This document shows, piece by piece, positions 62,373 through 64,000 of a stretch of DNA of 64,000 nucleotides. The DNA comes from Mantis religiosa (lineage: Eukaryota; Arthropoda; Insecta; Mantodea; Mantidae), in contig CM060955.1 of the NCBI GenBank assembly GCA_030765055.1, positions 94,696,245-94,760,244 on the forward strand. The letters are read 5' to 3'. Within the stretch, counting starts at the first letter, position 1, and each line of letters begins with the position of its first letter. The notes below the pieces were generated by a model. The model saw only the letters and a program-made list of their open reading frames with translations, did not search any database and was not told where the DNA came from. Both the position numbers and the translations under genes were made by a program.

Positions 62373-64000
62373 ACCTTGTTAGTTTATGGTTACTTTCTCT
62401 TCTACTGCATTCAGTGCAGACATTCATATCACGATTTCATCAGAAATTCAAGTTTGTGAGTAAACAGCATAGCTAAAAACGAAAGTTGGATAGATATATT
62501 TTATATTTGAGTCGCACACTGAGAATGTTAAAGATTCTCAAGAAAATTCCACCACCTAAACTACACTTTACATGGCCCTTTTATTTTTATAGCTTTTTAA
62601 ATTTTTTCTCAAAAATAACTAAAATGTTTTGTATAAATGCTTTCTTTAGGAATAATATTAAAATATACAATATGTCAAAATCTCTTCGTAGTATTAGTTC
62701 ATTTCCAAAATATTCGCTTTTCTCCTGAACGTATTTCAATTGTTCTTTTATTTCTCGATAAGTTCAAACAAAGAGTAGGTATGCAATAATAACAAAACAG
62801 TTGACTGTGATGTTAGATATATCCTTTAGAGTATCAGCTACGAACTGTGTACTATTTTTATATGAATTAAGAAGTGAATAGGAAACCCACTTTTGAAAAA
62901 ATAATTAGTAGCAGCGCTGAAAATAAATGATTGCGAAAATAGGAGATTCTGTGAATGTAACATAACACAGTATTTCTCTCAACATCTACAGAAAACGATA
63001 TATTGCATTCGATCAAGAATTTCGATAGTGGGTAACACAAGTTTTGGTATTTCTTGTTTCTAAAGAAAGATTTTTAGAAGAGAATCACTTCTAAAGACGC
63101 ACTTTTGTGTATCTATTTGTGCATCTGCAAAAAATACATGTTTTTGGTAAACTTTAACTTCGAAAAGCTTTGGTTCATATATTTCTTTATTATGTTGTTA
63201 CTACTAGCTTTAGTAACTTTTATTCAAATATGATATAATGTAATATTTAAAAAAATCTTTCTTAAATTTTAAGAGAAGTGTTTGAATATGTTTCCCATTT
63301 TTGTGATTAAAATTCCATGTAGCAAAGAAACGTGAAAGGCCATACGAAAATTTACCGCAGGAAAACACAAAATTTTGATAAAGCATACATTTCTGTTGCA
63401 CTATTTTTTTAAATACGTACCTACTTGTTTTGTGGTATTTAAATTTCTCCACGTTTAAGCAGTAGTTGCTTTCAATTTCCACTGCAGCAGCAATGATTCG
63501 TGTTTAAAGAACTGACTTGACTAAGTCTTTTGTGTGCAAAACAAAATGTTTAATGTTTACTTTTATTTCTTACACTTAAGTTGATGTCATTAGTTTTAAA
63601 CGAGAATGTTCCTCAGTTTGCTACGATGCACAAACTGGCTACATGCCTTCTTTTCATCGGAAGTGCTTATTTAATTATTTTCGAAAAGGTTATCGCCCTT
63701 AGCTAAGAAGAGTTGTCAACAATTTTAAATGCCTTCTAAAACACACCATATAGGAAAAGTGAGTGTAAAAGCTTCTTATGGTGTTCTTTTTAAGACCACG
63801 AATACACGGAGTAAACACTTTTTATAGCTTCCTTCCGAACGACAAGTGACAAAATTGGACTTCTTTTGATAAATTTACAAAACTTATCCAGTGTACAAAA
63901 TGAATCCCACAGTATGTATTTGCTAATAGCATCAAATTTATTTTAGATATTTTTTCCTTTATTTTGGATGGTTTATTTAATGTGTTCACTCCTGTTTGTG
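62373..64000. other. right end of window, no gene recognised
   Basis: AT-rich sequence with one diverged AAAGATTCTCAAGAAA repeat copy (62480-62560). Nothing else supportable. Confidence 0.4.

Overview
The window is arthropod, almost certainly insect, nuclear DNA. It is AT-rich, has multi-kilobase introns, and is crowded with old transposons. Three conserved animal genes anchor it. (1) The first six coding exons of TUBGCP2 (gamma-tubulin complex component 2, Drosophila Grip84) run on the minus strand from the ATG at 33095 to 4925; the rest of the gene lies beyond position 1. (2) Mitochondrial single-stranded DNA-binding protein (mtSSB/SSBP1) has three coding exons on the plus strand at 34023-36232. 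It is divergent from TUBGCP2 across a region of about 0.9 kb that holds two stem-loops. (3) aop (anterior open/Yan, ETV6-type ETS repressor) has six coding exons on the minus strand at 57402-46491. It has a PNT/SAM domain, an SSP phosphorylation-type site, an ETS domain and a C-terminal tail with three PTDLS-like motifs. Splice phases agree across every junction of all three genes. The aop sequence and the repeat load suggest a large-genome, perhaps hemimetabolous, insect; the species cannot be named from sequence alone.

Layout. 1-4.8 kb: TUBGCP2 intron 6, two Penelope-like elements (PLEs) arranged as inverted arms. 4.9-5.2 kb: TUBGCP2 exon 6. 5.2-16.1 kb: intron 5, packed with hAT fragments, a SINE, four more PLE insertions, IS630/Tc1-like fragments and a mariner-like pseudogene. 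16.1-21.3 kb: exons 5, 4, 3 and 2, with a LINE (RNase H and zinc knuckle) split by a solo LTR in intron 3, plus another LINE 3' end. 21.3-33.0 kb: intron 1, with a complete but decayed Ty3/gypsy element (one LTR carries a MITE), a LINE tail nested in a PLE tail, a LINE reverse transcriptase fragment and SINEs. 33.0-36.2 kb: exon 1 of TUBGCP2, divergent promoter, mtSSB. 36.2-46.5 kb: intergenic, with a piggyBac-like relic, a 151-bp tandem duplication and an isolated hammerhead ribozyme. 46.5-57.4 kb: aop. 57.4-64 kb: sequence 5' of the aop coding region, including a candidate promoter and 5' untranslated exon.

The most striking theme is the PLEs. At least seven families or subfamilies are present. 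Nearly all end in hammerhead ribozyme motifs (CUGANGA, stem II, GAAA, self-complementary stem III such as ACAUGU, ACUAGU or ACGU). The arms are inverted and several copies have 13-14 bp target duplications. Because arms are inverted, each insertion puts one ribozyme in the sense direction of the host transcript; two apparently intact ones lie in TUBGCP2 intron 5. One ribozyme carries a paired C3-to-U and G8-to-A change that would keep the core 3-8 base pair.
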